Of a stretch of DNA of 64,000 nt, positions 15,781 to 25,921 are shown in pieces. This stretch comes from Acidobacteriaceae bacterium (GTDB lineage Bacteria; Acidobacteriota; Terriglobia; Terriglobales; Acidobacteriaceae), in NCBI GenBank assembly GCA_028283655.1, contig JAPWKE010000003.1:682001-746000 (forward strand). Direction: 5' to 3'. Below the pieces are notes generated by a model that saw only the letters and a list, made by a program, of their open reading frames with translations, searched no databases and had not been told where the DNA came from. The stretch's first letter is position 1; every line of letters starts with the position of its first letter. Made by a program: the position numbers and the translations under genes.

Positions 15781-17214
15781 ATGCAGCGAAAGCAGATTGC
15801 AGCAGCGGCGCTGATGGTGTGTGCGACGACCAGTGTTTTGGCGCAAACGAAGGCTCCGGCAGGGCAGGATGCGTTTGCTCGCGACGTGTTGAAAACGTTG
15901 ATTGAGACGAATACGACGCACTCTACCGGCTCCACAACTGCGGCGGCAGAGAAGATGCGCGACTTGCTGCTGAAGGCTGGTTTTTCGCCGGCTGATATGG
16001 AAATTGTTGGGCCGAAGCCAAATCGCATGAACCTGGTGGTCCGCTATCGCGCCCCGAAGGCGGAGCAGAAGCCGCTGATGGTCATCATTCACCTGGACGT
16101 GGTGGAGGCGAAGCGTGCCGACTGGACGATGGATCCGTTTGTGCTGACGGAGCGGGACGGCTACTTCTATGGCCGCGGTACGCAGGACGTGAAGAGCGGC
16201 GATGCAGCGTTTGTGGTGGCGTTTGCGCAGTTGAAGAAGGGTGGCTGGCAACCGAGGCGGGACATCATTCTGGCGCTGACTGCGGATGAAGAGGGCGGCG
16301 CGAACAACGGCGTGGACTGGCTGTTGAAGAATCGCCGCGACCTGGTAAACGCTGATGTCGTGGTGAATCCTGATGCCGGTGGTCTGGTGCTGCGTGGCGG
16401 CAAACCCTCTGAGCTGGAGCTTGAGGCGACCGAGAAGACGTATGCGGACTTCACGTTGCGGGCGACAAATCCAGGCGGACACAGTTCGCTGCCGGTTGCC
16501 GATAACGCGATCTATGCGATCACCGATGGCCTGAGCCGGATTGAGCATTCGCCGTTTCCGGTGGAGTTGAACGCCGTGACGCGGGCGTACTACGAGGAAG
16601 AGCAGAAGCTTGCTCCCCGAGCCCGCGCCGCATTGATTGCGCGTGTGTTGAAGACGCCGATGGACGAGGCTGCAGCGACCGAGATTTCAGCGAAGTTCCC
16701 CGGAGATAACGCCATGCTGCATACGACGTGCGTGGCGACGATGATCAAGGGGGGCCATGCGCCGAACGCCTTGCCGGGAAGCGCGGAGGCGAACGTGAAC
16801 TGCCGTATTTTGCCGGGGCACTCGGTGGAAGAGGTGCGGAAGCATCTGGCCGAGGTCGTGAATGACGCGCGGGTGAAGGTGCTCTTCCGTGGCGATAATG
16901 ACAGCGAGACGATCGCCGCGCCGTCTAAGCCGCTGATGTCGCCTCCGGCGCCGCGTGCGGATGTGATGCAGCCGTTGCGAGCCACGGTGGACAGCATGTG
17001 GCCGGGGCTGCCGATCGTGCCGAAGATGGAGGCTGGAGCGTCGGACTCGATCTACACGATGGCCGAGGGGATTCCGAGCTACGGCTTCTCACCGATCGGA
17101 ATCGAAGCGGGAGATGATCGCGCGCATGGTCGCGATGAACGAATCCCGGTGAAGGGTTACTACGACGGCGTGGAGTTTACGCGGCGGTTCGTGAAGGCGC
17201 TTGGGGACCGGTAG
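15781..17214 (+). CDS. Secreted M20 family metallopeptidase
   Basis: The 477-residue protein starts with a signal peptide (QIAAAALMVCATTSVLAQ). The M20 two-zinc site is visible: HLDVV at about 104-108, GRGTQDVKSGDAAF with the bridging Asp at about 136, and the catalytic pair ADEEGGANNG at about 169-175. A dimerization insert and the C-terminal zinc region (MEAGASDSIYTM...) follow. Such periplasmic enzymes cleave dipeptides or acylated amino acids. ATG 15781 has GGAGG nine bases upstream. An in-frame ATG at 15718 would extend it into ccmA and is rejected. It is the last chromosomal gene before the putative mobile element. Confidence 0.88.
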   Translation: MQRKQIAAAALMVCATTSVLAQTKAPAGQDAFARDVLKTLIETNTTHSTGSTTAAAEKMRDLLLKAGFSPADMEIVGPKPNRMNLVVRYRAPKAEQKPLMVIIHLDVVEAKRADWTMDPFVLTERDGYFYGRGTQDVKSGDAAFVVAFAQLKKGGWQPRRDIILALTADEEGGANNGVDWLLKNRRDLVNADVVVNPDAGGLVLRGGKPSELELEATEKTYADFTLRATNPGGHSSLPVADNAIYAITDGLSRIEHSPFPVELNAVTRAYYEEEQKLAPRARAALIARVLKTPMDEAAATEISAKFPGDNAMLHTTCVATMIKGGHAPNALPGSAEANVNCRILPGHSVEEVRKHLAEVVNDARVKVLFRGDNDSETIAAPSKPLMSPPAPRADVMQPLRATVDSMWPGLPIVPKMEAGASDSIYTMAEGIPSYGFSPIGIEAGDDRAHGRDERIPVKGYYDGVEFTRRFVKALGDR

Positions 17215-17276
17215 CTAGTGCCTCAACGTCTGGGTCCTTTGGATTTCCTGCTATGCAAACAAAAGCAGGCCTTCAT

Positions 17277-17359
17277 CCGCTCAGGATGACAAATATATCG
17301 TAAATAATTGTAAATAAGCATCTTAATGTTTTGATATCATCTGTACAAAGCCTGCACAG
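17277..17359. other. Candidate left attachment region
   Basis: This AT-rich stretch before the integrase contains CCGCTCAGGATGACAAA (17277-17293) and TCTGTACAAAGCCTGCACAG (17340-17359); both recur with a few mismatches near 42.3 kb. Further CTGCACAG/CTACACAG units continue to about 17411 and could be integrase arm sites. Assignment is from repeat matching only. Confidence 0.4.
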
Positions 17360-17436
17360 ATATGCAGGATCAACATGTTACGAAAAAATCCTACACAGAA
17401 TCTGCACAGAACGAGTCTAAACAAGCAGAGGCGAAC

Positions 17437-18858
17437 ATGCCATTCGTCACGGATAAATCGGAACTCAAGCCGGGATTGGTCCTCTTCCGGCGAGGCGACG
17501 TAGACCACCGGATGTGGTATTGCCGGATGAAGATCCCCAAGGCCGACCGCTATAAGACAGTCTCCCTCAAGACGACCGACATCGACGTGGCGCGGGAACG
17601 CGCCTTCGATCAGGACGCAGACATCCGCTTCCGCCTGAAGCATGACGTCCCGGTGTTCAATCATCCCTTTCGCGAGGTGGGCCGAGAATACCTGCTGACG
17701 CAGGAAGCCCGGGCGAACCGCGGAGAGATCAGCGCGGCGCGTCCTAAGAAGATTCGCGCCATCATCGAAGGTGCTTTGGACAAATATGCCGGCTCTACTC
17801 AAGTTCATTTGATTGGGGATGAGCTCTGGGGCGGCTACCCGGCATGGCGGCGTGAGAACGGTGCGGGACGCAACCGTCGCAACGGAGTCCGCGAGGTCAG
17901 CGAAGAGATGGCCCGGGCTTTTGCCGATCAGGAAGCCGAGCGCCGCGCCAAGACGCAGCACTCCCTTGGCATCCGGGTTTTGAAACCAATTGAAGTCAAA
18001 CCGTCCGAGGAGCGAACGGTTCCTTTCATCAGTGATTCCACCATCCGCTTTGAGATGTCCATCTTCGGCGCGGTGATGAACTTCGCGATCAAGAAGCGCT
18101 ACGTCCCTGCCAGCCAGCGTTTCGATGAACGCCCCAAGCTCAAGTCCATGCGCCGGGATGAATTCACGCTGGAGGAGTACCGCAAGCTCCATACTGTCGG
18201 AAGGAAGTGGATTGTCGAGGCCGATAAGCCTGCCAGCATCTGGTATCGCACCGTCACCTACAACCTCATTCTCATAGCCTGCAATACAGGCATGAGGCCA
18301 TCGGAGATGAAGAATCTACGCTGGCGTGACATCATGCCTGCAAAGGACCGTGAAGGCCGCGAGATCGTAGTCTTATTCGTGCAGGGCAAGGGCAAATCCC
18401 GCAAGCTGGTTGCTCCGAAGAGCGTCGGAGAGTATCTGGAGCGCATCCGCGTGATCTCCAAATCTACCGAGCAAGAGGATCGAGTCTTCACCAACATCGC
18501 GGGCAAGCCCGCGAAGACTCTCTACACCTCTCTCATCGCCGATCTTCTCGACAGGGCAAACTTGCGCGAAGGCACGCAGGGCGTGCCTCGCTCCACCTAT
18601 TGCTTCCGTCATACCTACGCCACGTTGCGTCTGCAGGAAGGTGTGGACGTGTACTTCCTTGCCGAGCAGATGGGAACGTCCGTTCACATGATCGAGACGC
18701 ACTACGGCCACGTGAACACGATCAAACATGCAGACCGCGTGTTGCAGGGCATGACGGGTTGGGAAGTGTCCCATCTGGACGACGCCCAGGCCAGGGCGTC
18801 GAAGGCAGCAGAGACCCACGATAAATCCAAACGAGGTCAGCGCAACAAGCCACGTTGA
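17437..18858 (+). CDS. Tyrosine-type site-specific integrase
   Basis: A 473-residue tyrosine recombinase. The catalytic C-terminal domain shows box I ACNTGMRPSEMKNLRWRDI (active Arg), the beta-hairpin Lys region GKGKSRKLVAPK, box II YCFRHTYATLRLQEG (Tyr in place of the first His, as in many mobile-element integrases) and the nucleophile region MIETHYGHV. The N-terminal half would hold arm- and core-binding domains. It catalyses integration and excision of the element whose left edge lies just upstream. ATG 17437 with GAGG before it is preferred; an ATG at 17362 would add 25 residues over repeat sequence that may be att DNA. Confidence 0.9.
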   Translation: MPFVTDKSELKPGLVLFRRGDVDHRMWYCRMKIPKADRYKTVSLKTTDIDVARERAFDQDADIRFRLKHDVPVFNHPFREVGREYLLTQEARANRGEISAARPKKIRAIIEGALDKYAGSTQVHLIGDELWGGYPAWRRENGAGRNRRNGVREVSEEMARAFADQEAERRAKTQHSLGIRVLKPIEVKPSEERTVPFISDSTIRFEMSIFGAVMNFAIKKRYVPASQRFDERPKLKSMRRDEFTLEEYRKLHTVGRKWIVEADKPASIWYRTVTYNLILIACNTGMRPSEMKNLRWRDIMPAKDREGREIVVLFVQGKGKSRKLVAPKSVGEYLERIRVISKSTEQEDRVFTNIAGKPAKTLYTSLIADLLDRANLREGTQGVPRSTYCFRHTYATLRLQEGVDVYFLAEQMGTSVHMIETHYGHVNTIKHADRVLQGMTGWEVSHLDDAQARASKAAETHDKSKRGQRNKPR

Positions 18859-19148
18859 CACTGACTCCCGAAGCCGTTTTTAGCCGGAGCCGTGGCGGAG
18901 GCTGGCGAAGGAGAGTTCGATATCAAATGAAAATCTTCGGAAATGGGTTCTGATTTGCCGCTGCCCCGCCGGGGCGTTCTTGCGGCAAATCCCCCTTGCA
19001 CGTGCCGCCGCCAGCGGCTGTACATCGTGCGTGTGGATTATCGGGAAAGATTGACGGTAAACTTCAATGGATTGGCAATTTCCGTTTGCACGAGCATTGG
19101 AGTCCGCTCAAGACGGTCCAATGGGCATTGCCATGGCGTGCAAAGCTT

Positions 19149-21296
19149 ATGAACTCGACGATCCCTTCTCTCGGTAACGCAAGGCCATTTCGACTCGGTG
19201 TACTACTTGTAGAACCACCTCTTCGTCGCCTTGTTCGTGAGGACGGGCGCATTCAGGTCATTGAACCGAAGATGATGATGGTTCTTTTGACCTTGGTTGA
19301 AGCGCAGGAGCAGGTCGTCACGCGCGAGGATCTTCTTCGCGCCTGCTGGGAGAATCGTGCGGTAAGCGACGATGCCATCAATCGTGTCATCTCCCGGCTT
19401 CGCGCCTTGAGCCTCGACATCGGAGAAGGCTGTTTCCAAATCGAGACGCTTAGCAAGGTGGGTTACCGCCTGCTTGCAGCACCGCAAAATGTTTCAGTAG
19501 AGAAAACGCCGTTTGAGACTCCTTTAGCCGAAGCCATTCCTAGCGAACCGGCGCGCATCAGCCGCCGCGCCCTTCTGTTTGGAATCGGATCTGGCACCGT
19601 CGCTCTGGCGCTCGGAGCCGGATATGCGGCACTTCGTCATACACGCAGACAAGAGACAGTGCCGTCAGTGCTTGTCTTGCTTGTCCTGCCATTCAGCACT
19701 CTCAGTAACGACGCTGTCACGCCGCTGTTTGCGCGCAGCGTCACCGAGGCTTTACGTGGCGAACTTGGACGAGTCAGCGGAATTCAGGTGATTGCGGCCA
19801 TGTCGAGCCAGGCCATTGCGCAACAACAACTTTCCGCAGGGCTCATTCGACAACGCACGGGGGCAGACCTGCTTGTGGATGGCAGTATCGCCACCGCGAA
19901 TGAACGAGTAAATGTGTCGCTGAGTCTTACCGATACACATACAGACCAGCAAGTATGGTCGACGTTCCTCTCAGGCTCAGCCGATAATTTATTGCAGCTT
20001 CAGAACGATGTGACGGCGCAAGTTATCCAGCAGATAGCGAGTAAGATCCATTCCAACCAGCCCACGACAATAGGGCCAACTTACCATCGTGACCCCGAGG
20101 TTTACCGTCTCACCCTACAGGCTCAGGAGCTCCTGGAAAATGTCCGCGCGCTTCGAATGACTGATCAGGCCGAGCCGGCATTCGATGCTGCGGATGAGGC
20201 CGACAAACTTGTCCGGCAGTCGTTGAAAATAGACGGAAACGATCCCGAAAGTCTTCTCGTCCTGGCGCAGCTCACGCGGAACGGCTGGACGCGAACGCTC
20301 GCGGCACAACCCTTGACCACGATGCAGAGAGCCACCGCATCGCTGGAATATATTCGCAAAGCCTTGCGTTCCGATGCGGCTAACCCGGCTGCGCTTGTGT
20401 CCCTGGGTGATTACTATCGCAGGTTCGAGTGGCGGTGGGACGATGCCGAAGCGCTCTTCAAACGGGCCCTTGCAATCAATCAGAGCATGATCGAAGCTCA
20501 TTGGTCGTACGGATATCAACTGGGAGTTCTCGGCAATGCTTTGGAAGGGCTTGATCACGCATTGACACTATTCCAACTGGATCCCAAGAATCCGTGGCAT
20601 AGTGTGGCTCTGCCGCGGCTTCTTTACCTATGCGGGCAGTATGAAGGAGCCATGAAGCGATATGATATTGAAATTTCGGCTGCCCCCAATAACGTCTTCC
20701 TGCTCTACGAAGTCTATTTCACGCTTTTCACTAAGGGTGATAGCTCTGCATTGCAGAGGTATGCTTTCCGACTGGCAGGCTTGTGGTCTGGGAAGACGAT
20801 GCCTGACGGGATCTGCGCACTCCTGAAACGTATTCCTGCGGCTGTCGCCGCCCTCAATGGGCAACCCCAGGGATTGATTACGCAGCTAGATGCCGATCTC
20901 GTAGCCTTCAATGCGGGCGGCGCAGCAGCCGCTACTCTGCATGGCCGTGCACGCGACGATCTTCCGTACATCTTCGCCATGGAATATGCCTGGGCTGGCC
21001 GGTTCGATCAGGCAATTACCATGCTCGATAAGGCATTAGCCGCACGGTCGCTCTACTGGCCGGCTTGCCTACCCTACGGATCGACACCATTTCCCGCACA
21101 GATGCGCAGCGATCCCAGATACGAATCACTGTGGACTCGCGAAACGCGTCTTGCGGACGCCATCGAGCGCCGGCGAGTGGCTGTCGAAGCCAGACAGATG
21201 GCAGGTACGTTGCCGGACGGGCGTGATGTCGTGCCTGTGCTGCCGTCATCTTTGCAATATCGAATTGAGAAGATACTCGGTTCATCTTCCCTATAG
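19149..21296 (+). CDS. Membrane-anchored winged-helix regulator with TPR region (CadC-like)
   Basis: The 715-residue protein begins with an OmpR/CadC-type winged helix (about residues 10-105: LVREDGRIQVIEPKMMMVLLTLVEAQEQVVTREDLLRACWEN, ending FQIETLSKVGYRLLA). A single membrane helix follows (RALLFGIGSGTVALALGAGYAAL, about 142-164), then a TolB-like/adenylate-cyclase-associated domain (GADLLVDGSIA...) and TPR-like repeats. Such proteins sense periplasmic signals and bind DNA from the membrane. The roughly 290 bases between the integrase and this gene hold no recognisable feature. A related gene lies outside the element at 51.7 kb. Confidence 0.82.
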   Translation: MNSTIPSLGNARPFRLGVLLVEPPLRRLVREDGRIQVIEPKMMMVLLTLVEAQEQVVTREDLLRACWENRAVSDDAINRVISRLRALSLDIGEGCFQIETLSKVGYRLLAAPQNVSVEKTPFETPLAEAIPSEPARISRRALLFGIGSGTVALALGAGYAALRHTRRQETVPSVLVLLVLPFSTLSNDAVTPLFARSVTEALRGELGRVSGIQVIAAMSSQAIAQQQLSAGLIRQRTGADLLVDGSIATANERVNVSLSLTDTHTDQQVWSTFLSGSADNLLQLQNDVTAQVIQQIASKIHSNQPTTIGPTYHRDPEVYRLTLQAQELLENVRALRMTDQAEPAFDAADEADKLVRQSLKIDGNDPESLLVLAQLTRNGWTRTLAAQPLTTMQRATASLEYIRKALRSDAANPAALVSLGDYYRRFEWRWDDAEALFKRALAINQSMIEAHWSYGYQLGVLGNALEGLDHALTLFQLDPKNPWHSVALPRLLYLCGQYEGAMKRYDIEISAAPNNVFLLYEVYFTLFTKGDSSALQRYAFRLAGLWSGKTMPDGICALLKRIPAAVAALNGQPQGLITQLDADLVAFNAGGAAAATLHGRARDDLPYIFAMEYAWAGRFDQAITMLDKALAARSLYWPACLPYGSTPFPAQMRSDPRYESLWTRETRLADAIERRRVAVEARQMAGTLPDGRDVVPVLPSSLQYRIEKILGSSSL

Positions 21297-21349
21297 GGCA
21301 ATTCATGATATTCCAACCTACTGAGGGTCGATCAATCGCGGCTAGTGCT

Positions 21350-23137
21350 TCAATTGGTCGGCTTATGGTTTGTAAGCGGCGTTTGTTGCGTCTGTATCCA
21401 TGTATGTATCCGGGAATCTAGAAGGTCTAAGGGTAGCGAACCGGCAGCCAGGATTTCGTCATGGAAGGCCCGTAGATCGAAGTTTGGACCAAGCCGGGCC
21501 TTTGCGTCTTCTCGAAGTTTCAGAATTTCTAGTTCCCCCGTCTTGTACGCCAGTGCCTGCCCGGGCCATGAGATATAGCGGTCGACTTCAAGTGTCACAA
21601 AGGGGTCGTTTGGATCATCTCCGCCAAGTGTCTTGTTCATATACGCGATCGCCTGCTCGCGGGTCCAGCCACTGTGGTGGATGCCCGTATCGACGACGAG
21701 GCGGACGGCCCGAAACAATTCCGACTCCAGCCGCGACAGGTCCGAGGGAGCATCCCGGTAGAAGCCAACCTCCTTCCCGAGTTGTTCTGCGTAAAGACCC
21801 CAGCCTTCCACGAAAGCGAACTCATCCTCACTGGGCCGGAGGCGAAATTTGGGAATGCCGTGGATCTGCTCTTGGATCGAAAATTGTAGATGGTGGCCGG
21901 GAATGCCCTCATGGTAGGCAACAGCTTCATCGCCAAGAAGTGAGCCACGGGCGGGATCAAGCATTTGGACGATGACGCGTCCGGGCACCTTGCCGTCGGG
22001 AGTTCCAGGAAGATAGTGCGTCTGAGAACTTTTGTCGTACGACGGAGCAGCCTCCACCGTCACTGGAATGGTGGGGAAAACGGTGAACAGTTCCGGCAAC
22101 TTCGATTGCATCTGGGCGATGTGTTTGCGGAAGTCGTTGAGGACCTGATCTGCTGAAGTGGCTTGCCACGGTGCGGGATCGATCGAAGCGCCGAATTTCT
22201 CAGAGGACGGATACCCGGCCTTATGAGCAAGATCTTCTATCTCTCCGTTGATTCGCTCGACTTCGCGCAGGCCAAGCTCATGGACCTGTTCAGGAGACAA
22301 ATTCAAGCTGGTCAACTTTCTAACCGCGAACGCATAACGCTCCTTTCCGCGAGGAAGAGACTCGATGGAAATTGACTCTTGCGCGTGTGGGATGTATTCG
22401 ACCTTAAGAAACGTGGCGAACCTGCGATAGGCAGGAAGCACCTCATCGTTTGCAGCTTTCGTGATTTCTTCGGTCAGCTTCTTGCGATCTGCGGCAGAGA
22501 TCGCTGAAGGGTACCTCGTTGTGGGGGATAGGAATGGGCTCGCAGCCGCGATCCCCTCGCAGCGAACTTGAATTCTGCTGACAACTATTTTCGGCTGGGT
22601 CACACCTTCCCGTATGCCGGCCCGTAAAATGCCGATGGTCTGATCAAAGGCTCTGGGAATCTGGTGCAGCCGATGTATATAGTCCTCGTATTCCTTCAGA
22701 GAATCAAAGGGCACCGATTGAGGGAGATCCGCGAGAGTGGTGTCTATCCCGAATAGCGTACGGAGGGGAAGTTCGTAACTCTTCAGATCGTAATCTGTGT
22801 CTTCGTTCGTGAGATTGCGTTCCAGGATCGCATGGGAAAGACGATCAACTTCCGGCATTCCTTGCGTTGGGATGGCGTGCAAGCGGGCGAGAAAAGCGTC
22901 GCGCTGAATGTGTTGCCGTTCGATCGCGGCCAAGGACCGGTCGTCCAGCAGATCGTTGTAGCGCAGATCGCCGAACGTCGTCGCGAGTTCCGGAGAATCT
23001 TTGAGCATCTGTTCGTAGTACTGTTCAAAGAGTTGGTTCTGCGCGGCGATATTCTTGCCGATCGAAGCAGAGGGCTCTGAACCAGTCATCGCTAGTGCCC
23101 CGGTGAGAAGAGCGGTACCAAGCAGTTTTCTAATCAT
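21350..23137 (-). CDS. Secreted DUF885 metallopeptidase-like protein
   Basis: The 595-residue protein has an N-terminal signal peptide (LLGTALLTGALAMTGSEPSAS) and the DUF885 signature HEGIPGHHLQ at about residues 409-418, a zinc-binding HExxxxH variant. EGWGLYAEQLG supplies the third ligand region. The family is related to M32-like/gluzincin peptidases and is usually exported in acidobacteria; substrates are unknown. The C-terminal tail (TQQTPLTNHKPTN) is divergent. It is a lone minus-strand gene among plus-strand cargo and follows the debris of a penicillin acylase gene. Confidence 0.85.
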   Translation of the reverse strand: MIRKLLGTALLTGALAMTGSEPSASIGKNIAAQNQLFEQYYEQMLKDSPELATTFGDLRYNDLLDDRSLAAIERQHIQRDAFLARLHAIPTQGMPEVDRLSHAILERNLTNEDTDYDLKSYELPLRTLFGIDTTLADLPQSVPFDSLKEYEDYIHRLHQIPRAFDQTIGILRAGIREGVTQPKIVVSRIQVRCEGIAAASPFLSPTTRYPSAISAADRKKLTEEITKAANDEVLPAYRRFATFLKVEYIPHAQESISIESLPRGKERYAFAVRKLTSLNLSPEQVHELGLREVERINGEIEDLAHKAGYPSSEKFGASIDPAPWQATSADQVLNDFRKHIAQMQSKLPELFTVFPTIPVTVEAAPSYDKSSQTHYLPGTPDGKVPGRVIVQMLDPARGSLLGDEAVAYHEGIPGHHLQFSIQEQIHGIPKFRLRPSEDEFAFVEGWGLYAEQLGKEVGFYRDAPSDLSRLESELFRAVRLVVDTGIHHSGWTREQAIAYMNKTLGGDDPNDPFVTLEVDRYISWPGQALAYKTGELEILKLREDAKARLGPNFDLRAFHDEILAAGSLPLDLLDSRIHTWIQTQQTPLTNHKPTN

Positions 23138-23201
23138 GATCGCAACCTCCTGTTTTCATAGCAGAGAGAGTCAAGCAAGAACTTAGCAGCTTTCGCGTTT
23201 C

Positions 23202-23536
23202 TCAAGGTCTGGCCCAACGGTCGTTCTTGATGTTGCTGCCACCCGCACCCGGGCCGAAATACTCCGCCGAGCGTCCGCGTGAGCAGGCAACGCTATTCAG
23301 AAGCAGATCTCCATGACCTTCCGCCTGCGCCCATCCTGACCCTAGAAGATTTCCCTTAGCCGACTTGGCGGAGATGTGGGGAACACCCCAGTTGTCCCAC
23401 GGGATATCGACGCCAATGTCCGATATCGAGCCCGTGTCGGCGAGGAAAGGGATGGGAGGGAAAGCGTCAGCACAATCAGAAGGAAGAGCTTCCAACGCAA
23501 GGCAAACACCTCGAAAGTCAAGTTGTTGCTCTGCAT
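23202..23536 (-). pseudogene. Penicillin acylase family remnant (frameshifted, truncated)
   Basis: From ATG 23536 a signal-peptide-like segment (ALRWKLFLLIVLTLSLPS) is read in one frame. The family sequence then continues in another: IPWDNWGVPHISAKSAKGNLLGSG, WAQAEGHGDLLLNSVA, RGRSAEYFGPGAGGSN, DRWARP. These match the N-terminal A-chain of penicillin/AHL acylases (WGVPHIxAK, GxxxAQAEDxxxxL, RGRxAExFGPG). A frameshift near 23460 and a stop at 23202 leave about 100 residues of a normally 700-800-residue protein; the nucleophile Ser is absent. The rest of the 23138-23732 gap holds no other recognised gene. Confidence 0.7.
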
Positions 23537-23732
23537 TCTAGGGCGTGTCAGGTGCCCGGATTTGTGCAAACCGGAGTTCATCGGCAAGAAATCAGGTGTT
23601 CATCAGGAATCTTGAGCATAGGTTCCCATAATCTGGCGATACCGAAATGTCTCAAGCTCAGACGTCCTTGATCTTCCGATCCGGGACATCGTGCCGAATT
23701 GACCACGAGCGAGAGTCTGGACAAAACAAAAG

Positions 23733-24914
23733 ATGCAGCCCACCTCTTCCAGGCCCCCGCGCCTTCCATACATCGACGTCCTCCGAGGGTTTGTGATCGT
23801 GCTCATGGCGCTGGATCATGCGCGCGACATGTTTCACGATTCCGGATACGCTTATGACCCGCTCGACGCGTCTCACACGTCGATTGCGGTGTATCTGACC
23901 CGCCTGGCGACGCACCTGTGTGCGCCTACGTTCGTCCTGCTCGCCGGCGTGTCGTCATGGTTACAGAGGGGCCGGGGGAAATCGACCCGCGACCTGTCTG
24001 CCTTTCTTCTCCAGCGCGGGGTGTGGATGATCGTCCTTGAAGCTACCATCGTCAGCTTCGGTTGGGACTTCTCCATGCCCTACCTGATCCTCTTCCAGGT
24101 CATCTGGGGCATTGGCGTGGCAATGATCGTTCTTTCAGGGCTGGTCTGGCTTCCTCAGCCTCTTGTCTGTGGAATCGGTGTGGCTATCGTGGCGGGGCAC
24201 AATCTTCTGGATCACGTACCGGTTGCCGCCGGCTCGCGCCTCGGTGTCTTCTGGTCCATCGTCCACGTTGGAGGCCAATGGCCAGCCGGCAAGTCACCTG
24301 TCCTGATCATGACGTACCCGGTGCTGGCGTGGACCGGAGTCATTGCGCTGGGATATGGCCTCGGCCCGGTTTTCGTTTCGGCGTGGCGTCGCCGCTTTTT
24401 TCTTATTGCGGGCCCGGTACTGTTGATGTCTTTTGTTCTCCTGCGCTGGCATAACGACTATGGCGATCCGAACCCGTGGGTCGCCGGACCGAGCCTGAAA
24501 GTGACCCTCATGCACTTCTTTTTCGTGCAGAAGTATCCGCCTTCTCTGATGTACCTCTGTTTGACCCTGGGATTCACGTTCCTGCTGGCGGCGCTCTTCG
24601 ATAGCTGGCAGGCGCGCATCACTCAATTTTTCCGCGAATTTGGGAGGGTGCCACTCTTCGCCTATGTACTGCATCTCTATCTCCTTCACGCTGCAGATGT
24701 CATGGCCCTATTTGTAACAGGGAGATCAGTCGCGGCGAGTCTCGGCCAGAATCGCAAATCGTTCTTCGCCCCGGAGCAGCTTGCGGGTTCAGGCTTTCCG
24801 CTGCCGGTTGTCTATGCCGTGTGGCTCGGCATCGTTCTGCTGCTGTATCCGCTCTGTCGGTACTGGAGCGACATGAAGGCGCGCAACAGATCTTGGTGGA
24901 TGTCCTACCTATGA
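23733..24914 (+). CDS. DUF1624/HGSNAT-type acyltransferase-like membrane protein
   Basis: The 393-residue polytopic protein begins YIDVLRGFVIVLMALDHARDMFHD, the hallmark of the heparan-alpha-glucosaminide acetyltransferase-like family (R-GF then DHxR). Roughly ten hydrophobic segments follow, with VLHLYLLHAADV near the C-terminus. In this superfamily a membrane-embedded His transfers an acyl group to extracytoplasmic sugars; the substrate here is unknown. The 220 bases downstream hold no clear gene. It belongs to the cargo of the putative element, near a DUF418 gene of similar general type. Confidence 0.8.
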   Translation: MQPTSSRPPRLPYIDVLRGFVIVLMALDHARDMFHDSGYAYDPLDASHTSIAVYLTRLATHLCAPTFVLLAGVSSWLQRGRGKSTRDLSAFLLQRGVWMIVLEATIVSFGWDFSMPYLILFQVIWGIGVAMIVLSGLVWLPQPLVCGIGVAIVAGHNLLDHVPVAAGSRLGVFWSIVHVGGQWPAGKSPVLIMTYPVLAWTGVIALGYGLGPVFVSAWRRRFFLIAGPVLLMSFVLLRWHNDYGDPNPWVAGPSLKVTLMHFFFVQKYPPSLMYLCLTLGFTFLLAALFDSWQARITQFFREFGRVPLFAYVLHLYLLHAADVMALFVTGRSVAASLGQNRKSFFAPEQLAGSGFPLPVVYAVWLGIVLLLYPLCRYWSDMKARNRSWWMSYL

Positions 24915-25138
24915 CATCCGCTCTCCATCCTCGAAGAATTTCCACCCAAAAGGCTTCTCTGGGCAAGTGTGCTGTCACCCCGCTCGCAGATCAACAACAA
25001 GAGAGCAGCAATATCAGTAAATGATCCGCTAATTATCAGGATTTTTCGCCTTGTCCAACATAGTCTCGTCACCTACAGCAATTTCGCCTCAGACAAAAGC
25101 ATTACCTAACATCACGATTTTGAAAGAAGAGGACACTC

Positions 25139-25921
25139 ATGAAACTGATGAAACTGATTTGCCTTTGTGCGGCGATGCTTGTCTCTGCGCATCCGATCTT
25201 CGCTGCCGACAATCCATGGTTCGGAACGTGGAAGCTTAACTTTAACAAGAGCACGCTCACCGGCAACACGGTGACAGTCGGCAAGATTCCGAATGGCTAC
25301 CACTTCGACTTAGGCGCTGTGAAATACGACGTCTTCGAGGATGGACAGGATCATTCGACTGTCGGCAATCGGACCGAGAGCCTGAAATCTACGGGCAAAC
25401 ATGAGTGGCTGAGGGTCTACAAGGTGGACGGCAAAGAAGTGGGCCGCGCAACTCTGCGCCTGAGTGAAGACGGCACGAAGCTAACGGAAGACATCACCGG
25501 AACGGACGCGGATGGATCGACCTACAGCCAGCATGTAACTCTGGAACGGGCAGATTCGAGACCCGACTTGGCTGGCACATGGAAACAGACAAAGGCGGCG
25601 TTCTCTGCCAGACTTTTGATGGTCTATTCCGAGACGGACGGTGGCAAATGGAAAGTGGAGACGCCTTCGTCGCACTCAGTTATAGTGTTTTCGCTTGACG
25701 GCACACCGGCATCGGAATCCGGCCCTCGCGCAATTGCCGACGAGACCTATGCCTACACGAAAGTCTCGGACACGGAGCTCAAATACACGATATTCGAGAA
25801 AGGAGTGCCCTATGCTGAGGGCACAGAGACGGTATCAACCGACGGAAAGATGCTGAAGGATGTGAGTTGGTTGACTGTCAAGCCAGCGGAAAAGGAAATA
25901 GATGTCTGGGAGAAGCAGTAG
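25139..25921 (+). CDS. Secreted protein of unknown function, two similar beta-rich halves
   Basis: The 260-residue product has a signal peptide (LMKLICLCAAMLVSAHPIFAA, cleavage after FAA). NPWFGTWKLNFNKSTLTG then opens the mature part, and a similar motif DLAGTWKQTKAAFSA opens the second half, suggesting two lipocalin-like beta domains. The xGTWKLNxxKS opening is common among acidobacterial exported proteins without assigned function. ATG 25139 follows GAAGAGG; a second ATG lies three codons later. No catalytic motif was recognised. Confidence 0.7.
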   Translation: MKLMKLICLCAAMLVSAHPIFAADNPWFGTWKLNFNKSTLTGNTVTVGKIPNGYHFDLGAVKYDVFEDGQDHSTVGNRTESLKSTGKHEWLRVYKVDGKEVGRATLRLSEDGTKLTEDITGTDADGSTYSQHVTLERADSRPDLAGTWKQTKAAFSARLLMVYSETDGGKWKVETPSSHSVIVFSLDGTPASESGPRAIADETYAYTKVSDTELKYTIFEKGVPYAEGTETVSTDGKMLKDVSWLTVKPAEKEIDVWEKQ

